Below are positions 1 through 8,900 of a stretch of DNA of 64,000 nt, piece after piece; position 1 is the first letter of the stretch; the number at the start of each line of letters is the position of its first letter. Source of the DNA: Citrobacter sp. On2M (GTDB taxonomy: Bacteria; Pseudomonadota; Gammaproteobacteria; Enterobacterales; Enterobacteriaceae). A program made the position numbers and the translations under genes. Below the pieces are notes generated by a model. The model was not told where the DNA came from and searched no databases. It saw only the letters and a program-made list of their open reading frames with translations. The stretch is from assembly GCF_018035235.1 (NCBI RefSeq), contig NZ_WPCV01000004.1:806001-870000 (forward strand), given 5' to 3'.

Positions 1-341
1 TCGATCATATCCACCAGACCACAGTCTATCGCTGCACGGTTTAGTGCGAAATAGTCTTCAGCAGGTAAGGCCTGCTCGCCGCCTTCCTGCGCAGTACGGA
101 AGGTAAAAAGTAACGGCTTGTCAGGCAGAATCTCGCGGATGGCGCGCGCAGCGTCCAGTACTGCGTCAATGGATGCGACATCGGCAAAATGGTCAACGCG
201 CCATTCCAGAATATCGAAATCCGCTTCGCGATAGGTCAGCGCTTCACTTTTTACCATTGCGATGTCTTTAGCCATCAGTGAGACAATGATCTTCGGCGCA
301 CCCTTGCCAATTACGACATTTCTTACAGTTACGGTTTTCAT
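1..341 (-). CDS. aroD: 3-dehydroquinate dehydratase type I, N-terminal part (AroD)
   Basis: Third step of the shikimate pathway in the cytoplasm: 3-dehydroquinate is dehydrated to 3-dehydroshikimate through a Schiff-base lysine. Only the first 113 residues lie inside the window; the protein runs off the left edge, so the catalytic His and Lys (about 143 and 170 in the E. coli enzyme) are not visible. The visible part carries the substrate-binding EWRVDHF segment near residue 46 and FTFRT..EGG near residue 80, both typical of type I enzymes. The start is the ATG complementary to 339-341. The gene heads the same neighbourhood as in E. coli (ydiK and ydiJ nearby). Confident identification from remembered sequence. 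Confidence 0.93.
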   Translation of the reverse strand, partial: MKTVTVRNVVIGKGAPKIIVSLMAKDIAMVKSEALTYREADFDILEWRVDHFADVASIDAVLDAARAIREILPDKPLLFTFRTAQEGGEQALPAEDYFALNRAAIDCGLVDMI

Positions 342-509
342 TGATTACCCTATAAATATTGGCTGATATCTGTCCGTCAGCCCCCTGAGCCTTCAACAAT
401 ATCACGGTTTTGTGCTTGATATCGAAACCACTTTTTTAATTGGTACAGACCGTTGAATGGTGGGAAAGTTAAGAAAGGAGAGTATGGCGATTAGAAGGGT
501 ACGAAGGAC

Positions 510-616
510 AAAAAAAAAGCCCATCGTGGGAGATGGGCAAAGACTACACACAGCAATTCGTTGTTTCACTCAGGGGATTTCCATGCTTATAAATCAATGT
601 GTTGATCTAAAGCCAT
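510..616 (-). ncRNA. rprA: RprA small regulatory RNA
   Basis: RprA is an Hfq-dependent sRNA that activates rpoS translation and is induced by the Rcs phosphorelay. The minus strand here follows the E. coli RNA closely: the 5' part with GATCAACACATTGATTTATA, the conserved GCATGGAAATCCCCTGAGTG core, the ACAACGAATTGCTG segment, and the terminator hairpin GCCCATCTCCCACGATGGGC followed by eight T. The 5' end is placed by alignment from memory. It sits between ydiK and aroD, the same side of ydiK as in E. coli. The 5' arm differs at several positions from E. coli while the rpoS-pairing core looks intact. The rest of the gap 342-800 shows no gene. Confidence 0.92.
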
Positions 617-800
617 GGGCTAATAGTAGGCATACGGCTTTTTAACGTCGATCAGATTCATCTCAATAGTTTAAAAACTGTAAAGAATTTGCGACACAAA
701 TGAGTGTTTAAAGAAGGGCAACGTTGGGTCTGATTCAGTAAATGGGAGGGATTAATTAGAATTGTTAAACAGTCAGGCAGCTGTGCCGCCTGACGTGGGA

Positions 801-1910
801 TTACTTATTGCGTTCTATTTCAGCAATTTCTTCGAGGATTGTATCCGGATCGCTATCCGGCGCAGGGGCTTCGTTTACCCATGCGGAGAACAGACGCCAG
901 GAAACAGCCAGGACCACCGGGCCGATAAACAGGCCAATCATGCCGAATGCAATTAGTCCACCGATGACCCCTGAGAGAATCAGGATCAATGGTAAATCGG
1001 CACCCATACGAATCAGCATCGGGCGAATCACGTTATCCAGCGTTCCGACCACACCGCTCCACACGAGCAGCACTGTGCCCCAGGTTGAATCGCCCGTCCA
1101 GTACAGCCAGATAATGGCCGGGACCAGCACCGGCAAGGGGCCCAGCTGTACCAGACAAGAGAGGATCATCACCACTGCCAGCAGCGTGGCATACGGCACG
1201 CCGGTTACCGCCAAACCAATACCGCCGAGCACGGCCTGCACCAGTGCGGTGACCACGACGCCTAATGCGACGGCGCGAATGGCCTGTGCTGCCAGCAGAA
1301 TGGCGGCATCGCCGCGTTTGGATGCCAGGCGGCAAGCGAAGTGACGAATACCTAACGCTACCTGTTCACCGCGCCAGTACAGTAGGGCACTGAACAGCAG
1401 CATCAGACCACAGTGCATCATAAAGCGGCCAATATGTGCAGCCTGACCGACGAACCAGGTTGTCGTCGTGCCAATATAAGGACGAACCTTCGCCATGATG
1501 GCCGAGCCGCCCATATCCAGCAGGCTGTGCCATGCGGCATACATTTTGGCGCCGACTAACGGAATACTATTCAGCCACGCCAGATCCGGCAGCGTCATAT
1601 CGCCTGCGGTTACGGCATGGATCAACGGCCCGCTGCCATCCACAATGCTATTAACCAGCAGCGCGATAGGAATGATAAACAACAGTACCAGCAGCAGGGT
1701 CATCACCAGCACGGCCAGCGAGCGACGCCCCCAGAGCAGTTTTTGTAAGCGTAGCAGGATGGGCCAGGTCGCAATGACCACCGTACCTGCCCAGGCAAAA
1801 CCGAGGATAAAGGGTTGAACAATCCAGAGACACGCCACAATCATGATGGCTAAAAACAGCACCGATAGCAGCACTTGTGCAATATCCCTGGGCTGACGGA
1901 AATTTACCAT
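801..1910 (-). CDS. ydiK: AI-2E family inner-membrane transporter YdiK
   Basis: A 369-residue polytopic membrane protein of the AI-2E transporter (PerM/UPF0118) family. The N-terminal half has hydrophobic segments near residues 12-45 and 60-85, a soluble stretch at about 95-150, then more membrane segments to about 340 and a short acidic tail (DSDPDTILEEIAEIERN). Members of the family export small molecules or ions, and the substrate of YdiK is unknown. Length and sequence agree with E. coli YdiK. It is transcribed away from ydiJ, with 213 bases between the two starts. A second, distinct member of the same family occurs at 60740-61849. Confidence 0.9.
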   Translation of the reverse strand: MVNFRQPRDIAQVLLSVLFLAIMIVACLWIVQPFILGFAWAGTVVIATWPILLRLQKLLWGRRSLAVLVMTLLLVLLFIIPIALLVNSIVDGSGPLIHAVTAGDMTLPDLAWLNSIPLVGAKMYAAWHSLLDMGGSAIMAKVRPYIGTTTTWFVGQAAHIGRFMMHCGLMLLFSALLYWRGEQVALGIRHFACRLASKRGDAAILLAAQAIRAVALGVVVTALVQAVLGGIGLAVTGVPYATLLAVVMILSCLVQLGPLPVLVPAIIWLYWTGDSTWGTVLLVWSGVVGTLDNVIRPMLIRMGADLPLILILSGVIGGLIAFGMIGLFIGPVVLAVSWRLFSAWVNEAPAPDSDPDTILEEIAEIERNK

Positions 1911-2123
1911 AAATACTTTTCACCTTTGTCTTTGCGTCAGAACGTTGACGCGACGTGAACATCTAAATGACACCCTGTAATGATGAGCAATTTCAGCGGT
2001 TTTGAACAGGTGGATTCTGCCTGTAAATCTGCTGAGCGTATTAGAAAAAAATGTGATACAACAAACAAAGCAACACGCAAACGATTAAATTCACAACACA
2101 GACCGCAGGAAAGGGTCACTATA

Positions 2124-5100
2124 ATGATTCCACAAATTTCTCAGGCACCGGGTGTCGTTCAACTGGTGCTCAACTTTTTGCAGGCGCTGGAGCAGCAAGG
2201 ATTTACGGGCGATACGGCAACGAGCTATGCCGATCGTCTGACAATGTCGACGGATAACAGTATTTATCAGCTGCTTCCTGATGCTGTGGTTTTCCCTCGT
2301 TCAACCGCAGATGTGGCGCTAATCGCCCGTCTGGCGGCAGAACCTCTTTTCTCTTCGCTCATTTTTACTCCGCGCGGCGGCGGCACCGGAACCAATGGTC
2401 AGGCGCTGAATCAGGGCATTATTGTTGATATGTCTCGCTACATGAGCCGTATCATTGAAATCAATGTGCAGGAAGGTTGGGTGCGGGTCGAAGCTGGGGT
2501 AATCAAAGATCAGCTCAACCAGTTTCTGAAGCCTTACGGCTATTTCTTTGCTCCCGAATTATCTACCAGTAACCGGGCTACGCTGGGAGGGATGATCAAT
2601 ACCGATGCCTCCGGACAAGGTTCGTTGGTTTACGGTAAAACCTCCGATCACGTACTGGGGATCCGCGCGGTGCTGATGGGGGGCGATATTCTTGATACTC
2701 AACCCATGCCGGTCGAACTTGCCCAAACGTTGGGTAACAGCAATACCACCATTGGACGCATTTACAAGACAGTTTATGAACGTTGCCGCGACAACCGAAA
2801 ACTGATCATTGATAAATTCCCGAAACTTAATCGCTTCCTGACCGGGTACGATTTACGGCACGTCTTTAATGATGAGATGACCGAATTTGATTTAACCCGC
2901 ATTCTGACCGGCTCTGAAGGTACGCTGGCGTTTATCACCGAAGCCCGTCTGGATATCACGCCGTTGCCCAAAGTCAGACAGTTGGTTAACGTCAAGTACG
3001 ACTCGTTTGACTCGGCACTACGTAACGCTCCGGTGATGGTGGACGCGCGCGCGCTGTCAGTAGAAACCGTCGACTCCAAAGTGCTTAATCTGGCGCGGGA
3101 AGATATTGTCTGGCATTCGGTCAGTGAATTGATTACCGATGTCCCTGATAAAGAGATGTTGGGCCTGAATATCGTCGAATTTGCGGGTGACGATGAAGCA
3201 TTGATCGATGCTCAGGTTAGTGCGCTGTGTGAACGTCTGGATGGGTTAATTGCCCGTCAGGAGGCCGGTGTCATTGGTTGGCAACTGTGTACTGAACTCT
3301 CGGGCGTAGAGCGTATTTACGCCATGCGTAAAAAAGCAGTCGGTTTGTTGGGGAATGCAAAAGGTGCTGCAAAACCTATTCCGTTTGCCGAGGACACCTG
3401 TGTTCCGCCGGAGCATCTGGCTGACTATATTGCCGAGTTCCGTGCGTTGCTCGACAGCCACGGTCTGAGTTATGGCATGTTTGGTCACGTGGATGCCGGC
3501 GTGCTGCACGTCAGGCCGGCGCTGGATATGTGCGACCCGCAGCAGGAAGTACTGATGAAGCGCATTTCTGATGATGTTGTCGCGCTGACGGCAAAATATG
3601 GCGGTTTGCTGTGGGGCGAGCACGGGAAAGGTTTTCGTGCAGAATACAGTCCGGCATTCTTCGGGGAGGAGCTGTACCGCGAACTGCGTAAAGTGAAATC
3701 AGTGTTTGATCCGCAAAACCGTCTCAATCCAGGGAAAATCTGTCCACCGGAAGACGTAGATGCGCCGATGATGAAAGTAGATGCGGTGAAGCGCGGGACG
3801 TATGATCGTCAGATCCCACTGGCCGTACGTCAGGAGTGGCGCGGGGCAATGGAGTGTAACGGCAACGGGTTATGCTTTAACTTCGATGCGAAAAGTCCCA
3901 TGTGCCCGTCGATGAAAATCAGCCTCAACCGTATTCATTCGCCAAAAGGGCGAGCTACCCTGGTGCGTGAATGGCTACGTTTGTTAGCTGATCGCGGGAT
4001 CGACCCAATACAGCTGGAAAAAGAGCTACCGGAAAAACGCGCCAGTTTACGTGCGCTGATTGCCCGTACCCGCAACAGTTGGCATGCGCGCAAGGGCGAA
4101 TATGATTTCTCGCACGAAGTAAAAGAGGCAATGTCCGGCTGTCTGGCATGTAAAGCCTGTTCAACACAGTGTCCGATTAAAATCGATGTGCCGGAGTTCC
4201 GCTCGCGCTTCCTGCAGCTGTACCACACGCGTTATCTGCGCCCGCTGCGCGATCACATGGTGGCGACCGTTGAGAGCTATGCGCCGTTAATGGCGCGGGC
4301 ACCCAAAACGTTTAACTTTTTCATCAATCAGCCGCTGGTACGTAATCTGGCGAAAAAGCACATCGGTATGGTCGATTTACCGCTGTTGTCTGCGCCTTCG
4401 CTACAACGTCAGCTGGTTGGTCATCGCTCCGCCAATATGACGCTGGAACAGCTCGAATCACTCACTCTTGAGCAAAAAGCGCGTACAGTGCTGGTGGTGC
4501 AGGATCCGTTCACCAGCTATTACGATGCGCAGGTGGTGGCTGATTTTATACGCCTGGTTGAAAAGCTGGGCATGCAGCCGGTACTGCTACCGTTCTCGCC
4601 AAACGGCAAGGCGCAGCATATTAAGGGCTTTTTAAACCGTTTTGCGAAAACCGCGAAGAAAACATCGGAGTTTCTCAATCGGGTGGCGAAGCTGAATATT
4701 CCGATGGTGGGTGTTGATCCTGCGCTGGTGCTTTGTTATCGCGACGAATACAAACTGGTGCTCGGGGAACAGCGGGGTGATTTCCATGTGTTGTTAGCCA
4801 ACGAGTGGTTATCGACAATTGTGGAAGCGCAGCAGCCAATCGCGGTTGGCGGTGAACCGTGGTACTTCTTTGGTCACTGTACCGAAGTGACAGCTCTGCC
4901 AGGCGCGCCTGCGCAGTGGGCGGCTATTTTTGCCTGCTTTGGCGCAAAGTTGGAAAACGTCAGCGTGGGTTGCTGTGGTATGGCGGGTACCTATGGTCAC
5001 GAAGTGAAGAATCATCAGAACTCACTCGGGATCTATGAGTTATCATGGCACCAGGCAATGCAACGATTGCCGCGTAACCGTTGTCTGGCGACCGGATACT

Positions 5101-5180
5101 CCTGTCGCAGTCAGGTAAAACGCGTTGAAGGTACGGGAGTTCGCCATCCATTACAGGCACTGCTGGAGATTATAGGATGA
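2124..5180 (+). CDS. ydiJ: FAD/4Fe-4S D-2-hydroxyglutarate dehydrogenase YdiJ
   Basis: A 1018-residue fusion flavoprotein. Residues 1-280 form the FAD-binding PCMH domain (PRGGGTGTNGQ and the STSNRATLGGMI stretch), then an FAD-oxidase C-terminal domain, then iron-sulfur parts with ECNGNGLC near 578 and CLACKACSTQCP near 673, and a C-terminal GlpC-like CCG region (GCCGMAGTYGH near 949). In E. coli this protein oxidises D-2-hydroxyglutarate, a by-product of serine synthesis. The open frame extends 48 codons upstream, but the ATG at 2124 matches the E. coli start and gives the same length of 1018. The stop overlaps the menI start by 4 bases, so the two are co-translated. Confidence 0.93.
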   Translation: MIPQISQAPGVVQLVLNFLQALEQQGFTGDTATSYADRLTMSTDNSIYQLLPDAVVFPRSTADVALIARLAAEPLFSSLIFTPRGGGTGTNGQALNQGIIVDMSRYMSRIIEINVQEGWVRVEAGVIKDQLNQFLKPYGYFFAPELSTSNRATLGGMINTDASGQGSLVYGKTSDHVLGIRAVLMGGDILDTQPMPVELAQTLGNSNTTIGRIYKTVYERCRDNRKLIIDKFPKLNRFLTGYDLRHVFNDEMTEFDLTRILTGSEGTLAFITEARLDITPLPKVRQLVNVKYDSFDSALRNAPVMVDARALSVETVDSKVLNLAREDIVWHSVSELITDVPDKEMLGLNIVEFAGDDEALIDAQVSALCERLDGLIARQEAGVIGWQLCTELSGVERIYAMRKKAVGLLGNAKGAAKPIPFAEDTCVPPEHLADYIAEFRALLDSHGLSYGMFGHVDAGVLHVRPALDMCDPQQEVLMKRISDDVVALTAKYGGLLWGEHGKGFRAEYSPAFFGEELYRELRKVKSVFDPQNRLNPGKICPPEDVDAPMMKVDAVKRGTYDRQIPLAVRQEWRGAMECNGNGLCFNFDAKSPMCPSMKISLNRIHSPKGRATLVREWLRLLADRGIDPIQLEKELPEKRASLRALIARTRNSWHARKGEYDFSHEVKEAMSGCLACKACSTQCPIKIDVPEFRSRFLQLYHTRYLRPLRDHMVATVESYAPLMARAPKTFNFFINQPLVRNLAKKHIGMVDLPLLSAPSLQRQLVGHRSANMTLEQLESLTLEQKARTVLVVQDPFTSYYDAQVVADFIRLVEKLGMQPVLLPFSPNGKAQHIKGFLNRFAKTAKKTSEFLNRVAKLNIPMVGVDPALVLCYRDEYKLVLGEQRGDFHVLLANEWLSTIVEAQQPIAVGGEPWYFFGHCTEVTALPGAPAQWAAIFACFGAKLENVSVGCCGMAGTYGHEVKNHQNSLGIYELSWHQAMQRLPRNRCLATGYSCRSQVKRVEGTGVRHPLQALLEIIG

Positions 5181-5587
5181 TCTGGAAACGTGAAGTCACC
5201 CTTGAGGCGCTCAATGCCATGGGTGAAGGAAACATGGTTGGGCTGCTCGATATCCGTTTTGTGCACATTGGTGACGATTCGCTGGAAGCCACGATGCCGG
5301 TGGATCACCGTACCAAACAACCTTTTGGTTTGCTGCACGGCGGCGCATCCGTAGTACTGGCGGAAAGCATGGGTTCGGTGGCAGGCTACCTGTGTACTCA
5401 GGGTGAACAGAAAGTGGTGGGCCTGGAGGTCAACGCCAACCACATTCGCTCCGCGCGGGAGGGCCGCGTCAGAGGGGTATGTCGTGTGGTGCATACCGGC
5501 TCCCGTCATCAGGTGTGGCAAATTGAGATTTTCGATGACCAGGGACGATTGTGTTGCACGTCGCGTCTGACGACCGCAATTTTGTGA
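5177..5587 (+). CDS. menI: 1,4-dihydroxy-2-naphthoyl-CoA thioesterase (MenI/YdiI)
   Basis: Hot-dog fold thioesterase, 136 residues, that hydrolyses 1,4-dihydroxy-2-naphthoyl-CoA in menaquinone synthesis. The signature PFGLLHGGASVVLAES is present, with His54 and the catalytic Glu63 at the same positions as in E. coli YdiI. The ATG overlaps the ydiJ stop by 4 bases, which points to translational coupling. A menaquinone enzyme is in keeping with the many quinol-dependent anaerobic systems elsewhere in the window, although the linkage to ydiJ is ancestral in Enterobacteriaceae. Confidence 0.92.
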   Translation: MIWKREVTLEALNAMGEGNMVGLLDIRFVHIGDDSLEATMPVDHRTKQPFGLLHGGASVVLAESMGSVAGYLCTQGEQKVVGLEVNANHIRSAREGRVRGVCRVVHTGSRHQVWQIEIFDDQGRLCCTSRLTTAIL

Positions 5588-5664
5588 TGCATATTGCTTT
5601 TGGTCATTATCTGCGCAGGGAATGGTGTTATACTGTGCAGGTTTTGAACACAAGCGAGGATGAT

Positions 5665-5853
5665 ATGTCTACCCAATTAGACCCGGCCCAACTGGCAATA
5701 GAATTTTTACGTCGTGATAAATCCGATCTTTCACCGGCTCAGTACCTGAAAAGACTGAAACAACTCGAACTGGAGTTTGCTGATTTACTGGCGCTTTCAT
5801 CGATTGAACTGAAAGAAGAGATCTATTTTGCCTGGCGCATGGGCGTTCATTGA
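5665..5853 (+). CDS. ydiH: Small conserved protein YdiH
   Basis: A 62-residue protein of unknown function, recognised as the E. coli YdiH homologue by its sequence and place between ydiI and the suf region. It is predicted to be largely alpha-helical, with LKRLKQLELEFADLLAL in the middle and an EEIYFAWRMGVH end. The start ATG at 5665 follows the purine-rich AGCGAGGATGAT, which acts as the ribosome-binding site. A longer in-frame reading from 5551 overlaps menI and is not favoured. Confidence 0.85.
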   Translation: MSTQLDPAQLAIEFLRRDKSDLSPAQYLKRLKQLELEFADLLALSSIELKEEIYFAWRMGVH

Positions 5854-5875
5854 TTCCGGTATGCTTATCGAGTAA

Positions 5876-5906
5876 AAACCCCGACACGCGTTCGGGGTTA
5901 TTTTTT
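5876..5906. terminator. Bidirectional rho-independent terminator after ydiH
   Basis: The hairpin ACCCCGA...TCGGGGT is flanked by an A-rich run on the left and TTATTTTTT on the right. It lies between the convergent ydiH and the metallo-beta-lactamase-fold gene and can serve both strands. Confidence 0.8.
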
Positions 5907-5920
5907 GCCTTAAATCTTCA

Positions 5921-6772
5921 TTACCACTTCATCTCACCGGTATTGACTTTTGCACTTAGCTCCAGAGAGCTTGTGTCCGCGAGACCTGACCAAGCCGCGG
6001 TCATGGTTTTAATCACATAGTCAGATCCTTTCTTCGCCTCTAATGCCTGCTCAAACGACTGCAAATAGTCCTGAGTGAAGCGAATCGCTTTATCGCCCGT
6101 AGGGCGTTCGCCAATGTAATGACCTGGGATCACCTGAGTGGGGTGTAAGTTCTGCATTTCGCTCAGTACGCTACGCCATGCGCTACGTTGTTCTGCAGAC
6201 TGAGTATCTGCCGTCCAGACATGTATACCGGAAGCCACGCCAGTACCGCCAATAATGGCACGGTTTGCTGGGATCCAGACATAGGCTGCATAATCGTCGG
6301 GATGGCGCAGTTCCAGTGTTTCGCCATCAACCGTGAACTGCGTTTGCGTTGTCGCCTGCGGAACGGTGAGCGATGTTGGCGCACCATCCTTCATTTGCGG
6401 ACCCCAGAACTGCAGTTTAGCCTCTTTGGTGGCGCGGATATGGTCCACTACGTGTGGTGTTGCCAGAACTTTTACCTGTGGGAAGGCATTGACGATAGGC
6501 TGCAGGCCAAAATAGAAATCCGGATCGCCGGAGGTGATCACGATAGCCTTCAGCGTTTTACCGCTGGCGTGAATCATCTGCACCAGTTGTTCGCCATCTT
6601 TGGTGCTGAACTGGGCGTCAAACAAAATGGCCTCTTTGGGACCAGACACCAGCGTCGAAGAGACCGGGAAAATACCCTTGTCCTGGGGATTGTAAACCTC
6701 CAGTTGTAGCGGCGCGGCGAAGGCTGAAGAAGCGAAGAGAGGTAACAGCAGGGCCAGAGTTTTAACTTTCAT
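5921..6772 (-). CDS. Periplasmic metallo-beta-lactamase-fold protein with degenerate metal site
   Basis: A 283-residue exported protein. A Sec signal peptide covers about residues 1-19 (cleavage after SSAFA). The rest has the MBL fold order: a beta-rich start, ILFDAQFS, the first motif region at 80-90, TPHVVDHI, and the late IPGHYIGE loop. In active MBL hydrolases the first motif is HxHxDH; here it reads SGDPDFYFG, so three of the histidines are replaced (S81, D83, F86) and only Asp85 remains. The protein may have lost metal hydrolysis or use another chemistry. It is divergent from the LysR gene at 6895, which probably controls it. Function not known. Confidence 0.75.
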   Translation of the reverse strand: MKVKTLALLLPLFASSAFAAPLQLEVYNPQDKGIFPVSSTLVSGPKEAILFDAQFSTKDGEQLVQMIHASGKTLKAIVITSGDPDFYFGLQPIVNAFPQVKVLATPHVVDHIRATKEAKLQFWGPQMKDGAPTSLTVPQATTQTQFTVDGETLELRHPDDYAAYVWIPANRAIIGGTGVASGIHVWTADTQSAEQRSAWRSVLSEMQNLHPTQVIPGHYIGERPTGDKAIRFTQDYLQSFEQALEAKKGSDYVIKTMTAAWSGLADTSSLELSAKVNTGEMKW

Positions 6773-6894
6773 GCCGGGTAACCTTATGCAGGGAATTGTC
6801 TTTTGATAGTTCCCGTATTTTAAGGAAATTCGGATCTGTTAGAATTCCCTCATTAGGACATGCTGAGTTTCATAAAACGATCGGATGGGATGTA

Positions 6895-7770
6895 ATGGAC
6901 AGAGTAATGGCGGCAACGGTATTTAACCATATCTGTGATTTGGGCAGTCTGAGCGCCGCTGCACGTGCATTGGGGCTTTCCCGTCCGATGGTCAGTCGTT
7001 ACCTCGACGAGATGGAAAAATGGGCAGGCGCAAGGCTTATCCATCGATCATCGCGTCGCTTGACGATCACGCCAGCGGGTGAAGAGGCATTAGCGAAAAC
7101 ACGTTCTCTGGCGCAACTCTCGCTGGATATCGGGGCCGCCAGCGCCGCGCAAACGCCCAGTGGCACGCTACGTGTGGCCTGTGCGCACTTTACTGCTATG
7201 CATATATTAGCGCCGGTACTGCCCACATTTCTGGCGCAGTATCCGCAGTTGCGGATCGAGGTGGAGATCAATAATCAACCGGTAAGCCTGGTAGGAGAAC
7301 GGATTGATGTGGCAATCCGTATAACGGAAAATCCCGAACCCGGAACCATCGCCCGTCGCCTTGGCGACTGTAAATCGGTGCTCTGCGCGTCTGTAGATTA
7401 CCTGCATCAATACGGTACTCCTGAAACGCTCGACGATCTGACGCGGCACAATTGCCTCTATTACAGCGGGTTTGCTGGTAAATCCTGGCACTTTCAGGAT
7501 GTCTACGACCAGGATGTCGCCGTTGCGATTAAAGGGAACTTGAGCGCCGGAATCTCTTCGCTGCTCTGTGAGTCGGCGCAGGCGGGAATGGGCATTGCGC
7601 TGGTGCCGGAACTGGAGGCGCGGGAAGGGCTGGCGCAGGGGGCGTTAATTCGCTTATTACCAGAGCTACAGCCCAAATGCCTGCCGATTTATGGTTTATA
7701 CCTTTCTCGGGAGCATCAGCCAGCTGGGTTACGCCTGTTGTTAGACGCAATTAGTGAAACTACGCGCTAA
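6895..7770 (+). CDS. LysR-family transcriptional regulator
   Basis: A 291-residue LysR regulator: winged helix-turn-helix at about residues 5-62 (FNHICDLGSLSAAARALGLSRPMVSRYLDEME), then the two-lobed effector-binding domain to the end. The DFxxR-like dimer and sensing region follows the usual layout of the CrgA/DsdC-like branch (VDVAIRITENPEPGTIARRLG). The reading frame is open 33 codons further upstream, but MDRVMAATVF at 6895 is the normal family start. It is divergent from the MBL-fold gene; the 122-base gap holds the inverted repeat GGAAATTC (6824-6831) and GAATTCC (6842-6848), a possible operator. The effector is unknown. Confidence 0.85.
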   Translation: MDRVMAATVFNHICDLGSLSAAARALGLSRPMVSRYLDEMEKWAGARLIHRSSRRLTITPAGEEALAKTRSLAQLSLDIGAASAAQTPSGTLRVACAHFTAMHILAPVLPTFLAQYPQLRIEVEINNQPVSLVGERIDVAIRITENPEPGTIARRLGDCKSVLCASVDYLHQYGTPETLDDLTRHNCLYYSGFAGKSWHFQDVYDQDVAVAIKGNLSAGISSLLCESAQAGMGIALVPELEAREGLAQGALIRLLPELQPKCLPIYGLYLSREHQPAGLRLLLDAISETTR

Positions 7771-7849
7771 TTATGTCATTGACTGCGCTCAAAAAATAAT
7801 CAAACCGCAATTTGTGTTAAAAAAAAATTATCAGTGTATGAGATTCTTC

Positions 7850-7951
7850 TTATCGCCCCTTCAAGAGCTAAGCCATTGTGAGTGCCGGAGATAAGCGCCG
7901 GATGGGGCCGGAACCCTTAAGCCTGCCAGCAATCAGACTTAAGGGTTTTTT
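7850..7951 (+). ncRNA. rydB: Probable RydB small RNA
   Basis: The gap between the LysR gene and the suf side contains a compact RNA-like block: CGCCCCTTCAAGAGCTAAG, the hairpin GCCGGAGATAAGCGCCGG, and a strong terminator AACCCTTAAG...CTTAAGGGTT followed by TTTTT (7912-7951). The sequence and its position between ydiH and sufA agree with what I remember of RydB, an enteric sRNA that has been linked to rpoS control. The 5' end is approximate. The neighbouring stretches 7771-7849 and 7952-8103 show no gene. Confidence 0.55.
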
Positions 7952-8103
7952 GTTGTTTGTCAATTAGCTGGGGTCGATTCCATTATCATTGACACGGAAA
8001 ATATAAAAATCCCATTTAGTTCGCGCAGGCTTTTTTACTTTCCGGCGATATAGCAGGGGTATTCGCGGATGTGCCATGGCATAGTAACTCTGTCATAACG
8101 TCG

Positions 8104-8535
8104 TTAATTGTTATCGCGTGCAGCAACGGACTGTACTTTCCACTCGCCATTTTCATTAACCATACAATCAATAACTGTGTGAGGATTTTTTTTGCCGAAC
8201 GTTATATTGACGTTTACGCAGACAGGATCCCAGTCATATGAGGATATGGCCACATTCTCTGTCCAGTCGTCACCGATATATTGTGATTTTAGAAAAAAAT
8301 CAGAAGAATAGAAAACCTCATCATCATAATTTGGATCTTGTGTTCGCCTTAGTTTCTGCATTGTTGATGCAGTAACGTATTTATCGATATCCTTACCGTC
8401 GGTAATCGGGAAATTATTATTGTTAATTTGGTTCACGTACCACTTATTAAATGCAACGGCCTGGTTAACAGGATCGTTGGTATTATTTGCTATAGCAGAT
8501 GAGGTCACCAGTAGCAAAAGCAGTAATTTTTTCAT
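8104..8535 (-). CDS. DUF3828-type exported protein, possible immunity partner
   Basis: A 143-residue protein with a clear Sec signal peptide (MKKLLLLLLVTSSAIA, cut near residue 16) and a periplasmic domain like the DUF3828 family that includes E. coli YqhG (FNKWYVNQINNNNFPITDGKDIDKYVTASTM...). Two cysteines (in DPVCVN and IDCMV) could form a disulphide. The frame is open upstream, but the ATG at 8535 starts one base after the stop of the broken amidase-like gene at 8537-8900, so the two form an operon. A periplasmic protein right behind a peptidoglycan-amidase-like toxin suggests an immunity role; this is inference from position only. Confidence 0.65.
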   Translation of the reverse strand: MKKLLLLLLVTSSAIANNTNDPVNQAVAFNKWYVNQINNNNFPITDGKDIDKYVTASTMQKLRRTQDPNYDDEVFYSSDFFLKSQYIGDDWTENVAISSYDWDPVCVNVNITFGKKNPHTVIDCMVNENGEWKVQSVAARDNN

Positions 8536-8536
8536 G

Positions 8537-8900
8537 TTACTTGTGCCTGTATATAGTAACAGTGGGCTGGATTTTTCTGTACTGTGGCCCAGGGCATAAA
8601 CTGCGCTGTACGAAATCGGAGTACCAGGCTCCCGTCCCATCGTAAATACAGGCGTGCCCATACTGGTTTGGACCTGGTAAAGCATCAATAACCGCTATAT
8701 CGCCCTCTATTGGGGTGCCGTATGATTTGCTGAATCCTGCTTTTTCTAGTGACCTTGCAAAACTGTTGGCGTTAGTACCTTCAATTTTTGACGCCGCCAG
8801 CGCGAATTGCTGCAGCTACTGCTCGAGCGCAATAACCCTGGCTTTTTTGATGCGCGTGACTTCGCGTATACGAGACCGCATCATGTTTATTCCATGACAT
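8537..8900 (-). pseudogene. Frameshifted NlpC/P60- or CHAP-like amidase (orphan effector-like)
   Basis: Reading the minus strand from the ATG at 8900 (ribosome-binding site AGGGG six bases upstream) gives 39 codons that include QGYCARAVAAAIRAGG, the Cys-bearing helix of NlpC/P60 and CHAP amidases, then TGA at 8781-8783. In the next frame the same protein goes on with KSYGTPIEGDIAVIDALPG, NQYGHACIYDGTGAWYSDF (candidate catalytic His) and CPGPQYRKIQPTVTIYR to a stop at 8537. The break falls at a run of five A (T5 at 8785-8789); with four A the frame is continuous at about 120 residues. The layout resembles small type VI amidase effectors. It could be a true mutation, a phase-variable tract or a sequencing error. 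Confidence 0.72.

Noticed and set aside
808..1344. A 178-codon plus-strand frame opposite ydiK
   Set aside because: Low-complexity Ser/Pro/Thr-rich translation typical of an antisense shadow of a membrane protein gene.
1980..2123. An N-terminal extension of ydiJ by 48 residues
   Set aside because: The extension is not part of the known protein, lies in the promoter region, and the ATG at 2124 gives the exact family length.
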